NCBI RefSeq assembly: GCF_030409415.1
Contig: NZ_JAUFPW010000030.1
Span: 108,983-172,982 of the forward strand
Length of the DNA stretch: 64,000 nt
Reading direction: 5' to 3'
From: Pedobacter aquatilis
GTDB taxonomy: Bacteria > Bacteroidota > Bacteroidia > Sphingobacteriales > Sphingobacteriaceae
Shown one piece after another: positions 19,012 through 28,862 of this stretch. The translations under genes and the position numbers were made by a program. Each line of letters starts with the position of its first letter. Position 1 is the stretch's first letter. The notes below the pieces were generated by a model, which was given only the letters and a program-made list of their open reading frames with translations, had not been told where the DNA came from and did no database searches.

Positions 19012-20079
19012 GTGTTTGCTATATTTGGAAAATCTAAGCCCGAAACCGTGAAATCTGAAGATTTATTAAGCCACATTGTTATTGATGAATACTCTGCAAC
19101 TCCAAAATACAAGCAGTTAGTTAATGCAATTTTGTACGCAATAGAAATCGGAAAAATTGAAAAGGGTAATCTTTTACCATCGATAAACGAGCTCAGTTTT
19201 GCTTTAGAAATTTCTAGAGATACCGCCGAAAAAGGTTACCGCAGATTGCGTAAATTAGGTGTTATCGAATCTATTCCGGGTAAAGGTTATTTTGTAATCA
19301 ACACCGATTTCTCCAGAAAACTTAAAATCTGCCTGCTGTTTAATAAACTTAGCACGCATAAAAAAATCATCTACGATTCGTTTAGTAAAGCCATCGGCGA
19401 AAGTGCAGCTATCGATTTGTATGTATATAACAATGATTTTACACTTTTTAAAAGCTTATTAAATAACAAAAAGGACGATTACACACATTACGTAATCATT
19501 CCACATTTTAACGAGGGCGATGAAAAAGCACAGGATATTATAAATGCCATACCGAGGGAGAAACTGGTTATTTTAGATAAACTTTTACCAGGAATTTCTG
19601 GTGATTATGCCGCTGTTTACGAAAATTTTGCCCTTGATATTTACAATGCATTAGAACAAGCACTTACTCCGCTTTCTAAATACAATACCTTAAAAATTAT
19701 TTTCCCAAAGGGAAGTTATTTTCCGAAGGAGATTTTAGATGGCTTTTATCGTTTTTGCCAGCAATATGCTTTTAACCATAAAGTAGTAGATAAGATTGCC
19801 GAAGAAGAAATTAATGCTGGCGAAGTTTACATCAGCTTAATGGAAGATGATTTGGTTTACCTAATCGAAAAAATAATTGCTCAGGGTTTAACTGTTGGTA
19901 CTGATGTTGGCGTAATTTCTTACAACGAAACGCCATTGAAAAGAATAATATTAAACGGTATCACAACTATATCTACTGATTTTGCCATGCTCGGAACAGA
20001 AACCGCAAATTGTATTTTAAATAACATTGTTGAGAAAATTCAGGTGCCTTTTTATTTGAATTTAAGGAAATCGCTGTAG
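19012..20079 (+). CDS. GntR-family transcriptional regulator with sugar-binding (LacI-like) domain
   Basis: 355 residues from a GTG start. An ATG two bases earlier is in a different frame and soon stops. Residues about 30-100 form a GntR winged helix-turn-helix (PKYKQLVNAI, then LPSINELSFALEISRDTAEKG and the wing IPGKGYFV); residues about 105-345 resemble a periplasmic-binding/LacI effector domain, as in Bacillus AraR. It is placed between the L-rhamnose operon (divergent) and the L-arabinose genes (same direction, 200 bases on), so it could sense either sugar. Candidate operators lie at 18968-18989 and 20245-20277. Confidence 0.88.
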   Translation: MFAIFGKSKPETVKSEDLLSHIVIDEYSATPKYKQLVNAILYAIEIGKIEKGNLLPSINELSFALEISRDTAEKGYRRLRKLGVIESIPGKGYFVINTDFSRKLKICLLFNKLSTHKKIIYDSFSKAIGESAAIDLYVYNNDFTLFKSLLNNKKDDYTHYVIIPHFNEGDEKAQDIINAIPREKLVILDKLLPGISGDYAAVYENFALDIYNALEQALTPLSKYNTLKIIFPKGSYFPKEILDGFYRFCQQYAFNHKVVDKIAEEEINAGEVYISLMEDDLVYLIEKIIAQGLTVGTDVGVISYNETPLKRIILNGITTISTDFAMLGTETANCILNNIVEKIQVPFYLNLRKSL

Positions 20080-20244
20080 GTATATTTTTCCCGCAGATTT
20101 TTAGCTCAAATTTAAAGGAGATTTTTGTCTGCTTGTCAGTATTGATGACATTTCCCTATCCACCTGAAAAACAGCCAAAACACTCTTAAAAACAATTGTT
20201 GAAATTTATAAACGTCAAAAACACATTAAAAATTTTTATTTGTA

Positions 20245-20277
20245 AATAAATAAACGTTAATTAGACATTTATTTATT
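20245..20277. promoter_or_regulatory. 33-base inverted repeat directly before araB
   Basis: Half-sites AATAAATAAACGT and ACATTTATTTATT are inverted copies with 12 of 13 positions matching, separated by seven bases, and end 3 bases before the araB ATG. The size and symmetry fit a GntR/LacI-type operator that would block translation initiation or transcription of araBD. The AT-rich composition lowers certainty. Confidence 0.5.
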
Positions 20278-20280
20278 GTT

Positions 20281-21981
20281 ATGAGCACAGCAAACTATGT
20301 AATCGGTGTAGATTACGGGACAGATTCTGTCCGTTCGGTTTTGGTTGATTCCGCCAACGGAAAAGAAATCTCCTCTTCCGTTTTCCTATATCCACGATGG
20401 CAAAAAGGTTTATATTGTAAACCATCACTTAACCAATTCAGACAACATCCTTTAGATTATATTGAAGGATTAACCCACACCATTAAAGATTGTATTGCAA
20501 AAGCCGGAGGCGAATCTGCCGCAGCACTTGTTAAAGGAATTTCTGTTGATACAACTGGTTCAAGTCCTGTAGCTGTTGATGAGCAAGGAACACCATTGGC
20601 TTTGAAAGCTGAATTTGCAGAGAATCCGAATGCCATGTTTGTATTATGGAAAGACCATACTGCTGTTAAAGAAGCCGCTGAAATTAATAAACACGCCGAA
20701 AAATTTCCTGTTAATTACTTAAAATATGTAGGTGGCATCTATTCATCGGAATGGTTTTGGTCTAAACTGCTTCATATTTTAAGAGTAGATACACAGGTTA
20801 GAAAAAATACGGTTTCTTGGGTTGAGCATTGCGATTGGATTCCATTTTTACTGTCAGGTAAAACTGATGTAAAAGAGATGAAACGCAGTCGTTGTGCAGC
20901 TGGGCATAAAGCTTTATGGGCTGAAGAATTTGATGGATTACCTCCTGAAGATTTTTTTAAAACCTTAGACCCATTATTAAAAGGATACAGAGATTTACTA
21001 TTTAAAGATACCTACACATCTGATGTTTCTGCTGGAAATTTAAGTGCAGAATGGGCTGAAAAGCTTGGACTTAGCACAGATGTAGTTATTGGTGTCGGTG
21101 CTTTTGATGCACACATGGGTGCCGTTGGCGGGCAAATTGAGCCTTACTATTTGAGTAAAGTAATGGGCACAAGCACTTGTGATATTTTAGTTGCACCAAA
21201 TACTGACATGGAAGGCAAACTCATTAACGGCATCTGCGGACAAGTAGATGGCTCGGTTATTCCTGGCATGGCTGGTTTAGAAGCTGGTCAATCTGCCTTT
21301 GGCGATGCTTACGCCTGGTTTAAAAAACTAATCAGCTGGCCAATCGATAATTTGCTAACCGAATCTGCCGTAATTGATGAAGCAACAGCGATTGCTTTAA
21401 GAGCAGAACTTGAGCAAAAAATCTTAACCAACTTAGCTAAACAGGCTTCAGAATTACCTGATGATGATTATTCTGAACTTGCTGTTGATTGGTTAAACGG
21501 CAGAAGAACACCAGATGCAAATCAGGAGTTAAAAGGTGCAGTTACCGGCTTAGGTTTGGGTACCGATGCGCCAAGATTTTTCAGAGGATTAGCCGCCGCA
21601 ACTTGCTTTGGCGCAAAAGCAATTGTAGATAGGTTCAAGGAAGAAGGTGTACCAGTTAAGGGTATTATTGGTATTGGTGGTGTGGCTAAAAAATCGGCCT
21701 ATATTATGCAAATGATGGCCGATGTATTAGAAATGCCGATTCGCATTCACCGTTTCGAACATACTTGCGCCTTGGGTGCAGCCATGTTTGCAGCAGTTGT
21801 TGCCGGCATTTATCCTGATGTTGAGAGTGCAATGGCAGCTATGGGTACAGGTTTCGAGAAAGAATATAAACCAAACATCAAAATGCAGAAACTTTATCGT
21901 CAGCATTACCAGCAATATTTAAGCCTTGGCAGATACCTTGAAAAATATAACAAAAAAGATGTAAAACCATATATATCATGA
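20281..21981 (+). CDS. araB: L-ribulokinase
   Basis: 566 residues, full length for AraB, FGGY kinase fold. It phosphorylates L-ribulose at O5. Seen: VIGVDYGTDSVRSVLVD at the N-terminus, the AraB-type block DTTGSSPVAVD, MGTSTCDILV, and the ATPase C-domain GIGGVAKKSAYIMQMMADVL. Its last four bases overlap the araD start (ATGA), so the two are coupled. Confidence 0.96.
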   Translation: MSTANYVIGVDYGTDSVRSVLVDSANGKEISSSVFLYPRWQKGLYCKPSLNQFRQHPLDYIEGLTHTIKDCIAKAGGESAAALVKGISVDTTGSSPVAVDEQGTPLALKAEFAENPNAMFVLWKDHTAVKEAAEINKHAEKFPVNYLKYVGGIYSSEWFWSKLLHILRVDTQVRKNTVSWVEHCDWIPFLLSGKTDVKEMKRSRCAAGHKALWAEEFDGLPPEDFFKTLDPLLKGYRDLLFKDTYTSDVSAGNLSAEWAEKLGLSTDVVIGVGAFDAHMGAVGGQIEPYYLSKVMGTSTCDILVAPNTDMEGKLINGICGQVDGSVIPGMAGLEAGQSAFGDAYAWFKKLISWPIDNLLTESAVIDEATAIALRAELEQKILTNLAKQASELPDDDYSELAVDWLNGRRTPDANQELKGAVTGLGLGTDAPRFFRGLAAATCFGAKAIVDRFKEEGVPVKGIIGIGGVAKKSAYIMQMMADVLEMPIRIHRFEHTCALGAAMFAAVVAGIYPDVESAMAAMGTGFEKEYKPNIKMQKLYRQHYQQYLSLGRYLEKYNKKDVKPYIS

Positions 21982-22688
21982 GCAACTATCAAGATATAAA
22001 AGAACAGGCTTACGCCGCAAATATGCAATTACCCAAGTTGGGATTAGTGCTTTTTACCTTCGGTAATGTTAGTGCTGCTGATAGAAACAAAGGTATTTTT
22101 GCCATTAAACCAAGTGGCGTTCCATACGATGATTTAACGGTTGACAGCATGGTAATTGTAGATTTTGATGGCAATACTGTTGAAGGAAATTTGCGACCAT
22201 CATCTGACACGAAAACCCACGCTGTACTGTACAAACATTGGGAAGAAATCGGTGGAATTGTACACACACATTCTACTTATGGCACCGCCTGGGCACAAGC
22301 GCAAAGGGCAATTCCAATTTTTGGCACCACACACGGCGACCATTTAACGGTTGATATTCCTTGTGCACCGCCAATGGATGATGAGATGATTAAGGGAAAT
22401 TACGAGTATGAAACTGGTTTTCAAATTATCAATCATTTCAAAGATTTAGGCTTAAGCCACAAAGAGGTTGAAATGATTTTAGTTGGCAACCACGCTCCTT
22501 TTACCTGGGGCAAAACTGCCGATAAGGCTGTTTACAATAGCGCAGTCTTAGAAGCTGTAGCGCAAATGGCTTTATTAACTGAACAAATAAATGCGAACGC
22601 ACCGAGATTAAAAGATTCGTTAATAAAAAAACATTACGACCGTAAGCATGGTGCTGATGCCTATTATGGGCAGAAGAAAGCAGAATAA
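21978..22688 (+). CDS. araD: L-ribulose-5-phosphate 4-epimerase
   Basis: 236 residues of the class II aldolase/epimerase family. It converts L-ribulose 5-phosphate to D-xylulose 5-phosphate using a divalent metal. The metal ligands appear as HTHSTYGTAWAQ (two His) and the later His in GNHAPFTWG; substrate-phosphate loops GNVSA and KPSG are intact. It overlaps araB by four bases. Confidence 0.96.
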   Translation: MSNYQDIKEQAYAANMQLPKLGLVLFTFGNVSAADRNKGIFAIKPSGVPYDDLTVDSMVIVDFDGNTVEGNLRPSSDTKTHAVLYKHWEEIGGIVHTHSTYGTAWAQAQRAIPIFGTTHGDHLTVDIPCAPPMDDEMIKGNYEYETGFQIINHFKDLGLSHKEVEMILVGNHAPFTWGKTADKAVYNSAVLEAVAQMALLTEQINANAPRLKDSLIKKHYDRKHGADAYYGQKKAE

Positions 22689-23189
22689 TTTGGAAAGCAA
22701 TTGCAGTAGTACTTAGGAAAATACAGTCCCGTACCAAAGGCACTCCTTTGGAGCCATTCGCTATAGCCCTCGTAAAAAACTCGGGGCTGCCGCTTCTGTC
22801 GGGTTTAGATGGCAGGGTTTAGCAAAGTAAAGGCGGTTAGGCGTTCGAAGTAATGGAGTGAAAAGACATAGACTATTAACTAAGGGACTCGTCATTGCGA
22901 GGCACGAAGCAATCTCATTTTAAAAAATTGCAGAAAATAAGATTGCTTCAGCTCACACAACCCTGCTTCGCAATGACGACAGGTGAAAAGGAAAAATTGT
23001 AATAGTAAGGTTTAGCTAAGTTAAATAAACCTGATTGGAGTGAACACGAAAGCCGTTTTTTTATCGGCTGAGTAATAACGGAAAGCAGGACTATCGGAAC
23101 CGATAAACACCGAAGCCTGCTTTTCAAAAAAAATAAAAAACGCCTGTAAATAACAGGCAAAAAATATTCTAACTAAAAATATAAGAGCA
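22689..23189. repeat. 500-base gap between araD and araA filled with repeats
   Basis: No gene. In order: a diverged copy of the dispersed repeat with CCCCGA/TCGGGG-type hairpin and TCGGGTTTAGATGGC (about 22691-22825), a REP-like palindrome (22890-22978), an inverted copy of the TATCGGTTCCGATAG-type element (23035-23125), and a small hairpin GCCTGT/ACAGGC (23142-23158) in the araA leader. Confidence 0.6.
22890..22978. repeat. REP-like palindrome between araD and araA
   Basis: Starts CGTCATTGCGAGGCACGAAGC and ends with CTGCTTCGCAATGACG; the arms are inverted copies around an A-rich centre. Confidence 0.7.
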
Positions 23190-24680
23190 ATGATTGATTT
23201 AAAAAAATTACAAGTTTGGTTTATTACAGGTACGCAGGATTTGTACGGCGAGGAAACCTTAAAACAAGTTGCAATACACGCAGAACAAGTTGCTAAATCA
23301 TTAAACGACAATCAAAAGATTTCGGTTTCGGTGGTTTTTAAGCCAATTGTTAAAAATACAGATGAGATTTTTGAAACCTTACAAAGTGCCAATACCGATA
23401 AAAATTGTATTGGTGTTGTAACCTGGATGCATACTTTTTCTCCAGCTAAAATGTGGATTAGGGGTTTAAATGTTTTACAAAAGCCTTTATTGCACTTGCA
23501 TACCCAATTTAATCGTGATATTCCATGGAATACAATTGATATGGATTTTATGAACCTTAACCAGAGTGCCCATGGCGATAGAGAATTTGGCTTTATGGTT
23601 TCGCGAATGCGTAAAGATAGAAAGGTTGTTGTTGGGTATTGGCAAGATGAAGAAGTTGCAAAGCAAATTGATGTTTGGGCAAGAGCTGCCGCTGGTTGGA
23701 ACGATTGGCAAGGCGCTAAATTTGCCCGTTTTGGCGATAATATGCGTTATGTTGCCGTAACCGATGGCGATAAAGTTGAAGCTGAAATGAAATTTGGTTT
23801 CGCTGTTAATACCTACGGCATTGGCGATTTAGTTGCGGTAATTAATTCGATAAGTGAAGATGCAATTCAAAACTTATTGAAGGAATACGAGGAAACGTAT
23901 GAAATGGGCGATGATTTAAAAGCTGGCGGCGAAAGACACGGTTCTGTGTATGAGGCCGCTAAAATTGAATTAGGTTTAAGAAAATTTTTAGAGGATGGAA
24001 ATTTTAAAGGTTTTTCTGATACGTTTGAAGACCTGCACGGTATGGTTCAATTACCAGGAATTGCTGCGCAAAGATTAATGGCCGATGGTTATGGTTTTGC
24101 TGGCGAAGGCGATTGGAAAACCGCAGCCTTAGTACGTGCTTGTAAAGTAATGGGTGCTGGTTTAGCCGGTGGCAATGCTTTTATGGAAGATTATACTTAC
24201 CACTTCGACCCTGCAAATTCTATGGTTTTAGGTTCGCACATGCTAGAGGTTGATGCTTCGTTGGCTAAAGGAAAAGCAAGTTTAGAGATTCATCCTTTAG
24301 GCATTGGCGGCAAGGCAGACCCAGCTCGTTTGGTTTTTAATGTTGCGGGCGGCGATGCTTTAAATGCCTCATTAATTGATATGGGCAATCGTTTCCGTTT
24401 ATTGGTTAACGAAGTTAAAGCTGTTGAAGCGGAAAATGAATTACCAAATTTACCTGTTGCCCGAGTACTTTGGAAACCACTTCCTGATATGAAGACAGGT
24501 TGTGCAGCTTGGATTTATGCGGGTGGAGCGCACCACACCGCTTATAGTCAGAATTTAACTACCGAACATTTATCAGATTTTGCAAATATTGCAGGATTGG
24601 AGTATATTAACATCGGCGCTGAAACTAAAATAAACCAGTTCAGAAATGAATTGCAGTGGAATGAAGTATTCTATAAATAA
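23190..24680 (+). CDS. araA: L-arabinose isomerase
   Basis: 496 residues, normal for AraA. It interconverts L-arabinose and L-ribulose with Mn2+. Seen: [14 protein letters not shown] at the N-terminus, [23 protein letters not shown], and the metal/active-site Glu and His in the EDYTYHF and GSHMLEV regions. It starts 500 bases after araD, so it may have its own promoter, and is followed 27 bases later by the symporter gene. Confidence 0.97.
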   Translation: MIDLKKLQVWFITGTQDLYGEETLKQVAIHAEQVAKSLNDNQKISVSVVFKPIVKNTDEIFETLQSANTDKNCIGVVTWMHTFSPAKMWIRGLNVLQKPLLHLHTQFNRDIPWNTIDMDFMNLNQSAHGDREFGFMVSRMRKDRKVVVGYWQDEEVAKQIDVWARAAAGWNDWQGAKFARFGDNMRYVAVTDGDKVEAEMKFGFAVNTYGIGDLVAVINSISEDAIQNLLKEYEETYEMGDDLKAGGERHGSVYEAAKIELGLRKFLEDGNFKGFSDTFEDLHGMVQLPGIAAQRLMADGYGFAGEGDWKTAALVRACKVMGAGLAGGNAFMEDYTYHFDPANSMVLGSHMLEVDASLAKGKASLEIHPLGIGGKADPARLVFNVAGGDALNASLIDMGNRFRLLVNEVKAVEAENELPNLPVARVLWKPLPDMKTGCAAWIYAGGAHHTAYSQNLTTEHLSDFANIAGLEYINIGAETKINQFRNELQWNEVFYK

Positions 24681-24707
24681 TAAACTATAACCAAATTAAA
24701 CTGAATT

Positions 24708-26408
24708 ATGAACAATTTTTCGACGGTTGATTACGCCGTTTTTATCTTTTACTTTATTCTGATTTCCGCTTACGGATTTTGGATTTACAGCAAAAAGAAA
24801 AATAAAGGTACATCAGGAAGTCACGACTTCTTCCTTGCCGAAGGCTCTTTAACCTGGTGGGCAATAGGTGCCTCACTTATCGCATCGAACATTTCTGCCG
24901 AACAATTTATCGGCATGAGTGGTCAGGGTTTTCAAGTGGGTATGGCCGTTGCCGCTTATGAATGGGTTGCAGCTATTGCCTTAATTATTGTTGCCGTTTG
25001 GTTTATTCCAGTTTACCTGAAGAATAAAATCTTTACCATGCCTCAGTTTTTGCAAACGAGGTACAACGAAACGGTAAGTTTAATTATGGCAATTTTCTGG
25101 TTGTTCCTTTACATTTTCGTTAACCTAACCTCAATTCTTTATCTGGGTTCTATCGCCATTAGCAGCATGATAAACCCTGAATATTTTAAATACATCGTTA
25201 TCGGTTTGGCCGCTTTCTCTTTAATTATTACCCTTGGCGGGATGAAGGTAATCGGTTTTACAGATGTTATTCAGGTTATTGTTTTAATTGCCGGTGGTTT
25301 GGTTACTACGTACATTGCCTTAACGATGGTGAGCGACCATTTTGGTTTAGGTAAAGATGCAATTGCAGGTTTTAAAATGTTGATGAAGGATTCACCAGAC
25401 CATTTTAAAATGATTTTGGATAAACCAGATGCAAATTCATCGCAAGAATACGTAAACAAATATTTGGCTTTGCCGGGTATCGCCATGTATTTTGCTGGTC
25501 AGTGGATTGTGAATTTGAATTACTGGGGTTGCAACCAATACATTACACAAAGAGCGCTTGGAGCCGATTTAAAAACCGCAAGAACAGGTATTTTATTTGC
25601 AGGTTTTTTAAAACTTGGTATGCCGATTATTGTGATGTTACCAGGTATTGCGGCTTACGTTTTACATCGAAACGGTGCTTTACAAGCCGAAATGGCACCT
25701 GATGGTAAAGTAATTGCAGATAATGCATATTCGGCTGTTTTAACATTTTTACCTACCGGATTAAAAGGTTTATCGCTAGCGGCATTAACGGCTGCAATTG
25801 TAGCTTCTTTAGCGGGTAAGGCAAACAGTATTTCTACCATCTGGACCTTGGACATTTACAAAAAATACATCAACAAAGATGCTGATGAAAGTAAATTAGT
25901 AGTTGTTGGTCGCATAAGTATTTTAGTAGCAATTGTACTGTCGGTAATTTTAACTTGGGATGATTTATTGGGCATTGGTGGTGAAGGTGGGTTTACCTTT
26001 ATCCAGAAATATACCGGTTTTATTAGCCCTGGTGTGTTTGCTATGTTTCTTTTAGGTATGTTTTGGAAACGCACTACTGGAACTGCTGCAATTGCAGGTT
26101 TAGTAACCGGATTCTTGCTTTCGGTGGTTTTCAATAACTATGCACCAACCTGGTTTGGTCACGATAACTTTTTATACACTGCATACTTAAACAAAGATGG
26201 CATTTACGAAATTCCATTCTTAATCTGTATGGGTTTATCGTTCTTATTTACCATGATTGTAATGGTTGGATTAAGTTTATTAGGTCCGAAAGTTAACCCT
26301 AAAGCATTCGAATTGGATAAAGCAATGTTTAAAGTTGCACCATCTACACTGGTGTTAATAGTTATCACGCTACTTTTAATTACACTTATTTATGTGAAGT
26401 TCTGGTAA
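24708..26408 (+). CDS. Sodium/solute symporter (SSS family), probable L-arabinose transporter
   Basis: 566 residues and about 14 membrane segments of the SSS/SLC5 (vSGLT-like) family. Family blocks include AEGSLTWWAIGASLIASNISAE (conserved TM1 region, quoted in part), FTDVIQVIVLIAGG, and the LAALTAAIVASLAGKANS Na+-site region. Its position 27 bases after araA and before a strong terminator makes L-arabinose the likely substrate; this is by context only. It would act in the inner membrane, driven by the Na+ gradient. Confidence 0.9.
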   Translation: MNNFSTVDYAVFIFYFILISAYGFWIYSKKKNKGTSGSHDFFLAEGSLTWWAIGASLIASNISAEQFIGMSGQGFQVGMAVAAYEWVAAIALIIVAVWFIPVYLKNKIFTMPQFLQTRYNETVSLIMAIFWLFLYIFVNLTSILYLGSIAISSMINPEYFKYIVIGLAAFSLIITLGGMKVIGFTDVIQVIVLIAGGLVTTYIALTMVSDHFGLGKDAIAGFKMLMKDSPDHFKMILDKPDANSSQEYVNKYLALPGIAMYFAGQWIVNLNYWGCNQYITQRALGADLKTARTGILFAGFLKLGMPIIVMLPGIAAYVLHRNGALQAEMAPDGKVIADNAYSAVLTFLPTGLKGLSLAALTAAIVASLAGKANSISTIWTLDIYKKYINKDADESKLVVVGRISILVAIVLSVILTWDDLLGIGGEGGFTFIQKYTGFISPGVFAMFLLGMFWKRTTGTAAIAGLVTGFLLSVVFNNYAPTWFGHDNFLYTAYLNKDGIYEIPFLICMGLSFLFTMIVMVGLSLLGPKVNPKAFELDKAMFKVAPSTLVLIVITLLLITLIYVKFW

Positions 26409-26428
26409 AGCGGAATTTGATTTAAATG

Positions 26429-26465
26429 AAAAAAGGCAATTTTCTTGATGAAAATTGCCTTTTTT
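26429..26465 (+). terminator. Intrinsic terminator after the ara genes
   Basis: Near-perfect stem AAAAAAGGCAATTTTC / GAAAATTGCCTTTTTT with a four- to five-base loop and a terminal T-run, 20 bases after the symporter stop codon. Ends the arabinose transcript. Confidence 0.9.
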
Positions 26466-26702
26466 GGTTCTTTAAGCCTCGTAATATTTTTTATCCGCTT
26501 AGGATTCCCGCATACGCGAGAATGACGATGGAGTTACAATATGAACGTTCGTCGTTCCAAATCCAATCGGGAATCCTAAAGCTATTTGTTTTGCGCTTTA
26601 GGATTCCCGCATACGCGAGAATGACGTCGCATTTTTGAGAGATTGCTTTCCCGAATTTTCGGGATGAACTGTGCCTCGCAATGACGGAAATGGCTTGTGC
26701 TT
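26466..26702. repeat. Repeat cluster at the ara/PUL boundary
   Basis: Two direct copies of AGGATTCCCGCATACGCGAG (starting 26501 and 26600), an inverted arm GGGAATCCTAAAGC (26568-26581), and a REP-like element with CCCGAATTTTCGGG and GTGCCTCGCAATGACGG (to about 26686). No gene; reading frames here are repeat-derived. Confidence 0.65.
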
Positions 26703-27722
26703 CTAATCTTCTATTTTAACCATCGCCTTAATCACTCCACTTTTCGGGTCTAACCAACTTTCGAAATTGTCTTTAACCTCTTCAAAAGAAACTTGATGCG
26801 TAATATAAGTTGTCGGTTTTACCAATCCAGCTTTCATTGATTTAATTACATGCTCAAAATCTTCGATATTGGCATTTCGGCTACTCATTAAGGTAGATTC
26901 TCTTTTGTGAAACTCAGGATGATTGAAAATTAAATCTCCTTTTTGCAAACCAATTAGTACAAACCTTGCACCATGAGCCATATAATTAATGGCATTGTTT
27001 ATCGCCTTTTGATTTCCCGTTGCATCTATAACAACCGTTGGCATATCGCCATTGGTAATTTTGCTTAATTGTTCAATAACGTCTGGAGCCAATGCATTAA
27101 TGGTATGTGCAACGCCTAACTTGTTCTTGCAAAAAGCCAAGCGGTCATCATTAATATCTAATGCAATCACATTTCCACCAGCAATGCGGGCAAACTCCAT
27201 TGTACCCAAACCAATCGGACCAGCACCAATTACTAAAACAAATTCTCCAGGTTTTACATCCGCTCTGCGAACACCATGAGCACCGATAGCCAAAGGTTCA
27301 ACTAATGCTAATTCATCGTAACTTAAATCTTCGCCATGCAAAAGTGTACGCGTTGGCACTTGCAGATATTCACGCATGCCTCCATCCACATGTACACCAC
27401 AAACCTGCATTTTTACACAGCAATTTGGCTTTTTCATTCTGCAGGCAATACATTCGCCACAATTAAAATATGGGATAAAAGTTACCGCCTCTCCTATTTT
27501 AAAATCTGTTGCACAATCAGCTTCCACCAATTCGCCAGAAAGTTCGTGTCCTAAAACGCGTGGATAATTAAAGAAGGGTTGTGTGCCCTCAAAAGCGTGT
27601 AAATCAGTTCCACAAATACCGATTCTTTTTATTTTTATAATGGCGTGGTCTTTTTTCAATTCAGGTTTTTCAGTTTCTGAATATTCAAATGCTCCGGGTG
27701 TTGTACAGGTAAGGGTTTTCAT
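26703..27722 (-). CDS. Zinc-dependent alcohol/polyol dehydrogenase (MDR family)
   Basis: 339 residues of the medium-chain dehydrogenase family. Catalytic-zinc Cys in GICGTDLH, GHE motif, and four structural-zinc Cys in CGECIACRMKKPNCC; NAD(P) Rossmann motif GAGPIGLG (about 168-175). Family members oxidise secondary alcohols of polyols, sugar acids or threonine (sorbitol, L-threonine 3-, L-galactonate 5-dehydrogenases). It is the last gene of the minus-strand PUL, after an SDR gene, so it probably acts on a sugar or sugar acid from the glycan. The exact substrate is unknown. Confidence 0.88.
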   Translation of the reverse strand: MKTLTCTTPGAFEYSETEKPELKKDHAIIKIKRIGICGTDLHAFEGTQPFFNYPRVLGHELSGELVEADCATDFKIGEAVTFIPYFNCGECIACRMKKPNCCVKMQVCGVHVDGGMREYLQVPTRTLLHGEDLSYDELALVEPLAIGAHGVRRADVKPGEFVLVIGAGPIGLGTMEFARIAGGNVIALDINDDRLAFCKNKLGVAHTINALAPDVIEQLSKITNGDMPTVVIDATGNQKAINNAINYMAHGARFVLIGLQKGDLIFNHPEFHKRESTLMSSRNANIEDFEHVIKSMKAGLVKPTTYITHQVSFEEVKDNFESWLDPKSGVIKAMVKIED

Positions 27723-27893
27723 TTATAATGATTGATTTGCGAGAATGAGTGAATTTTGAATGAGTGAATTATTGAATGTTTTATAGCGATAGTAAAAAAA
27801 TCAAGAAAATAATGAATGAATTATTGAATAGCAGATTAGTAAAGACCATTCTCTCATTCTATCATTGACTAAATCTGTCATTCTCTAATTAAA
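27723..27893. repeat. Degenerate GAATGA/TCATTC repeat region
   Basis: About 170 bases built of GAATGAGTGAATT-like units on one side and inverted CTCATTCTATCATTGAC-like units on the other, able to form an imperfect hairpin. The same style recurs at 28683-28862 and 44276-44409. Confidence 0.5.
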
Positions 27894-28682
27894 CTACGCG
27901 TTTGCCAAAGCCCTATCTAAATGCACATATCCACCATCAACATGAATAATTTGCCCTGTGGTGTGGCTAGATTTATCAGACATTAAAAAAGCCGTCATGT
28001 TTGCAATTTCTTCTGCGGTTGTCATTCTATTTTCCAATGGGATTTTAGACGTGATTTCATCCAATTTTGCCTGTGCATCGGATAAAGTTTCAATCCAGGT
28101 TTCGTAGGCAGGCGTCCAACATTCTGCCACAACCACTGCATTTACTCGAATTCCGTATTTTAGTAATTCTACAGCCCACTCGCGGGTTAAAGCATTTCTA
28201 CCGCCATTTGCGGCAGCATAAGCTGAAGTATTTCCTTGTCCAGTTTCTGCTGTTTTTGAGGTAATGTTTACAATTGCGCCTTTGCTTTTAATTAATTCTG
28301 GCAAAGCGTGATGTGCCATTAAATAATAATGAACCACGTTTTTATGTAGAGAAGCCATGAAATCTTCATAATTACCGCTTTCCAAACCAACACCATCATT
28401 AACGCCAGCGTTGTTTACCAAACCATCGATTCTACCAAATTTCGCCACAATTTCTGCAACTACTTTTTCGCAATCTTTTGGGTTCGATAATTCGGCTACA
28501 AACTGAGCTGCTTTTCCACCGTTTTCTTCAATCGCTTCAACAACTTTTTGGTTGTCTGCTGCTTTTCTACCAACGATAACTGCAATTGCATTTTCTTTAG
28601 CAAATACTTCTGCAATACTTCTACCGATGCCTTTTGCAGCGCCAGTGATGATGATAACTTTTTCCTTTAAATTTAAATCCAT
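27894..28682 (-). CDS. Short-chain dehydrogenase (L-fucose dehydrogenase-like), catalytic Lys replaced
   Basis: 262 residues, classical SDR: cofactor motif TGAAKGIG (13-20), NNAG (90-93), Ser142, Tyr155. The residue four after the catalytic Tyr is Asn159 (YAAANGG) instead of the nearly universal Lys; the codon is AAT and is unambiguous. C-terminal part IHVDGGYVHLDRA is intact. Overall it resembles SDRs described as L-fucose/L-galactose dehydrogenases, but this is recognition by pattern, not a search. Neighbours are a zinc dehydrogenase and PUL hydrolases, which suggests oxidation of a released deoxy or L-sugar. Confidence 0.85.
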   Translation of the reverse strand: MDLNLKEKVIIITGAAKGIGRSIAEVFAKENAIAVIVGRKAADNQKVVEAIEENGGKAAQFVAELSNPKDCEKVVAEIVAKFGRIDGLVNNAGVNDGVGLESGNYEDFMASLHKNVVHYYLMAHHALPELIKSKGAIVNITSKTAETGQGNTSAYAAANGGRNALTREWAVELLKYGIRVNAVVVAECWTPAYETWIETLSDAQAKLDEITSKIPLENRMTTAEEIANMTAFLMSDKSSHTTGQIIHVDGGYVHLDRALANA

Positions 28683-28862
28683 GTCTTTTTTAAATTATTG
28701 AATGATTGATTTTTGAATGAGTGAATGTGCTAGGCAAATTCCTATTTATATTTCGTCAAGCCCTCATCCGTTCAGTCAATTTTATTTCTTAATTATTGTA
28801 TGAGTGAATGCCATAAATTTGCTGATTCAATCATTCATTAATTCTATCATTCACTCATTCTA
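28683..28862. repeat. Degenerate GAATGA/TCATTC repeat region
   Basis: 180 bases between the SDR and the hydrolase gene with GAATGATTGA, GAATGAGTGAATG units and inverted AATCATTCATTAATTC, ATCATTCACTCATTC units near the hydrolase stop. No gene. Confidence 0.5.

Noticed and set aside
22890..22978. CRISPR-like repeat
   Set aside because: The repeated units are dispersed single palindromes with different spacing, not an array with regular spacers; no cas genes occur in the window.
26426..26638. Open frame after the ara symporter
   Set aside because: It spans the terminator hairpin and two direct copies of an intergenic repeat.
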